Source: Pseudomonas botevensis | GTDB taxonomy: Bacteria; Pseudomonadota; Gammaproteobacteria; Pseudomonadales; Pseudomonadaceae | Direction: 5' to 3' | Length of the DNA stretch: 64,000 bases | NCBI RefSeq assembly: GCF_019145475.1 | Contig: NZ_JAHTKI010000020.1 | Location: forward strand, 1-64,000 | Part shown: in pieces, positions 62,158 to 64,000 of the stretch | How positions within the stretch are numbered: position 1 is the first letter of the stretch | Layout: each line of letters begins with the position of its first letter | Made by a program: the position numbers and the translations under genes | The notes under the pieces: model-generated | What the model saw: only the letters and a program-made list of their open reading frames with translations | The model's database searches: none | What the model was told of the DNA's origin: nothing

Positions 62158-63999
62158 TTACTCGACTTGCAGGTTCTTGAATGGCGCCAGCTTAATCCAT
62201 TGCGCGAGCGCCTCGCCAGGCAATGGCGCCGAGAAGAAGTTGCCTTGGCCGATCTCGTAGCCCTGGGCCTTGAGAATGTCGCGCTGATGCGCCGATTCAA
62301 TCCCCTCGGCCACCACCTGCAAGGAAAGCCCCTTGCCGATACCGATCACCGATTCGCTCAAGGCGCGGCATGAGTTGTCATGTTTCAGGTCGTCGACGAA
62401 ACTCTTGTCCAGCTTCAACTCGCTGATGGGCAGACGCCGCAGATAGCCGAGGCTGGAATAACCGGTGCCAAAGTCATCGATGGCCAATCGCACGCCCAGG
62501 ACGTGCAGGTCGCGAATGGTTTTTTCGGTGGCCAGACTGTTGGAAAGCAATACGCCTTCGGTCACTTCCACGCACAAGTCGGCGGGTTGCAAAGCGCAGC
62601 GTTGCAATTGTTGATCGATCAGCCCCGCCAGATTCAGATTGTGAAAGTTGATTGGCGATAGATTGATCGATATCGACGGCACCCTCAAACCTTGTCGACG
62701 CCACTCGGCGAGCTGCTCGCAGGCCTCGCGCAACACCCATTGGCTCAAGTCATTGATGAGTCCGCATTCTTCGGCAAGCGGAATGAATTGCAGCGGGGAA
62801 ATAGTGCCCAGCGTCGCGTGCGACCATCGGGCCAACGCCTCGACACCGACCAGCCGCCCACTCGCCAGATGGATCTGCGGCTGATAATGGAGTTTCAGGT
62901 CATTGCCGGTGAGGGCTTCACGCAGCGCCGTTTCCAGCATCAATCGTCCTTGCGCGATCCTGTTCATCTCTTCGAGAAAGAAAGAAAAACTGCCGCGCTC
63001 GGTGCGTTTGGCCTGGTACATGGCGATGTCGGCGCGGTGCAACAGGCTTTCCATGTCTTGACCATCACCCGGAAACAGACTGATCCCGATGCTCGCCGAA
63101 ACCACGACCGAGGTGCCCGCGATCGTCGTCGGGCTGCTCAGGATGCTCCGCAGACGCTCCAGAAAAACCGTGACATGTGTCGCGTTCATCCGTGGCAGGA
63201 CCAGCACGAATTCATCACCGGACAACCGCCCGACAAAGTCAGATTCACGCAGCACGCTGCGCAAGCGTTGCGCCATGACCCGCAGCAACTCGTCCCCCGA
63301 CGCGTGACCGAGGGCGTCGTTGACTTGCTTGAAGCGGTCGAGATCGACAAACAGCACGGCGAGTTCGGCGTTCTCCCGTGCCATTTCGAGAATGCAGCGC
63401 TGTGCCTGGGACATCAGGAAGTTGCGATTGGGCAGGCCGGTCAAGGCATCGTAGAAAGCCATTCTGCGAATCGATTGCCGGGCTTCTTCCCGTTCCAGCG
63501 CCAACATGCACAAGTGCGTGCCCGCCGCCACCAGATGGGTGTGCAGCGGATCGGGGCCGCGACATTCCCGGAAGTACAGCGCGAACGTCGCCACGATCCG
63601 TCCGGAGCCGTTGCGCACGGGGATCGACCAGCAGGCGCGCAGGCCCGACTCTTTCGCCAGCGCCTTGTAGTCGGCCCATAGCGGGTCGTTGTTGATGTCC
63701 GTCACCAGCACTGGTTCGCCCCGGTAGGCGGCGGTTCCGCACGACCCGGCGACGGGGCCGATCGATAAGCCCTCGATGGCCCTGGAGTAATGCGACGGCA
63801 GACCCGGACTGGCCAACGGGTGCAGAACGCCTTCCATGTCCACGCCCAGGATCGACACGATCACCTCGGGAGCGATGCGCTCGATTTCCTGGCACATCAG
63901 CGTCAGCACGCTCTCCAGCGACTCTTCTTTGAGCAGCGCGCTGATGACCTTTTCCTGCAGCACCTCATGCAGCTTTGACTGGGTGATGTCGGTCAACAC
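62158..63999 (-). CDS. GAF-GGDEF-EAL cyclic-di-GMP protein, 5' end outside the window
   Basis: The frame is open to the window edge; the first visible residues (LTDITQSKLHE) look like the end of a PAS domain, so more sensor sequence lies upstream. A GAF domain (about 10-170: VSILGVDMEGVLHPLASPGL, SCGTAAYRGEPV) is followed by a GGDEF domain (DALTGLPNRN; active-site loop RLSGDEF, with Ser replacing the first Gly) and an EAL domain with EALARW, NLSP, EVTEG, DDFGTGYSSL, LKLDKSFV, EGIE and GYEIGQG all present. The phosphodiesterase is therefore probably active and the cyclase uncertain. It is the upstream partner of the DUF2986 gene. Confidence 0.92.
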   Translation of the reverse strand: MLTDITQSKLHEVLQEKVISALLKEESLESVLTLMCQEIERIAPEVIVSILGVDMEGVLHPLASPGLPSHYSRAIEGLSIGPVAGSCGTAAYRGEPVLVTDINNDPLWADYKALAKESGLRACWSIPVRNGSGRIVATFALYFRECRGPDPLHTHLVAAGTHLCMLALEREEARQSIRRMAFYDALTGLPNRNFLMSQAQRCILEMARENAELAVLFVDLDRFKQVNDALGHASGDELLRVMAQRLRSVLRESDFVGRLSGDEFVLVLPRMNATHVTVFLERLRSILSSPTTIAGTSVVVSASIGISLFPGDGQDMESLLHRADIAMYQAKRTERGSFSFFLEEMNRIAQGRLMLETALREALTGNDLKLHYQPQIHLASGRLVGVEALARWSHATLGTISPLQFIPLAEECGLINDLSQWVLREACEQLAEWRRQGLRVPSISINLSPINFHNLNLAGLIDQQLQRCALQPADLCVEVTEGVLLSNSLATEKTIRDLHVLGVRLAIDDFGTGYSSLGYLRRLPISELKLDKSFVDDLKHDNSCRALSESVIGIGKGLSLQVVAEGIESAHQRDILKAQGYEIGQGNFFSAPLPGEALAQWIKLAPFKNLQVE

Positions 64000-64000
64000 G

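Noticed and set aside
1..64000. CRISPR arrays, rRNA, tRNA and insertion-sequence transposases
   Set aside because: I looked for regularly spaced repeats, tRNA-like cloverleaf 3' ends and transposase motifs and saw none that hold up; a dedicated scan (tRNAscan, ISfinder) would be decisive.

Overview
The window looks like part of a Pseudomonas chromosome, most likely of the fluorescens group. The support is a high-GC core with the overlapping ATGA/TGATG gene junctions common in that genus, fluorescens-type REP sequences, a DUF6124 gene, a DUF2986 gene, and a locus that matches, from memory, the P. aeruginosa hxc-lap-pdt region (type II secretion, DING phosphate-binding protein, giant two-partner exoprotein). 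Nothing was searched against a database; family names come from motif recognition and memory.

Layout. (1) 1-8.1 kb is a patchy, comparatively AT-rich accessory region. It holds an AAA/STAND-type ATPase followed by a multi-pass membrane protein, a frameshifted membrane/coiled-coil gene, a membrane-anchored 495-aa protein, small secreted or membrane hypotheticals, a DUF6124 gene behind a long leader with competing inverted repeats, three copies of a GGGGACTGATT-type inverted repeat, and remnants of a duplicated block. (2) 8.1-15.2 kb is a co-oriented trio of large proteins with Ig-like N-terminal modules and RCC1-like WG repeats, preceded by a perfect 22-bp palindrome. (3) 15.2-23.8 kb is a type II secretion cluster, with gspI divergent from gspG-K-L-M-D-E-F. 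The secretin is a lipoprotein, as in Hxc. GspC, GspH and GspJ are not in the window. (4) 24.2-25.3 kb is a DING-type periplasmic or secreted phosphate-binding protein. (5) 25.5-38.0 kb encodes a 4164-residue TpsA exoprotein resembling PdtA. (6) 38.2-53.4 kb is a CdiB/CdiA two-partner contact-dependent-inhibition system with its immunity gene. (7) 53.4-58.6 kb, low in GC, is a series of displaced CdiA C-terminal toxin tails and immunity genes: some look intact (a TNT-type NAD glycohydrolase with its neighbour), others are broken (an extra G in a G-run, a deaminase whose CxxC motif is out of frame). (8) 58.6-64 kb returns to core-like sequence: a LysR regulator divergent from a pirin / internally deleted pirin-like / SDR operon, then a small DUF2986 gene downstream of a GAF-GGDEF-EAL cyclic-di-GMP protein that runs off the window end.

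How the parts may work together. The Hxc-like system, the DING protein and the PdtA-like exoprotein form a surface and secretion block that in P. aeruginosa responds to phosphate starvation; I found no convincing Pho box here. CdiB would export CdiA and possibly the PdtA-like protein, whose own TpsB partner is not visible. The orphan toxin/immunity tails downstream of cdiA are a reservoir from which new CdiA tips could be recombined, and the intact immunity genes could protect against neighbours carrying those toxins.
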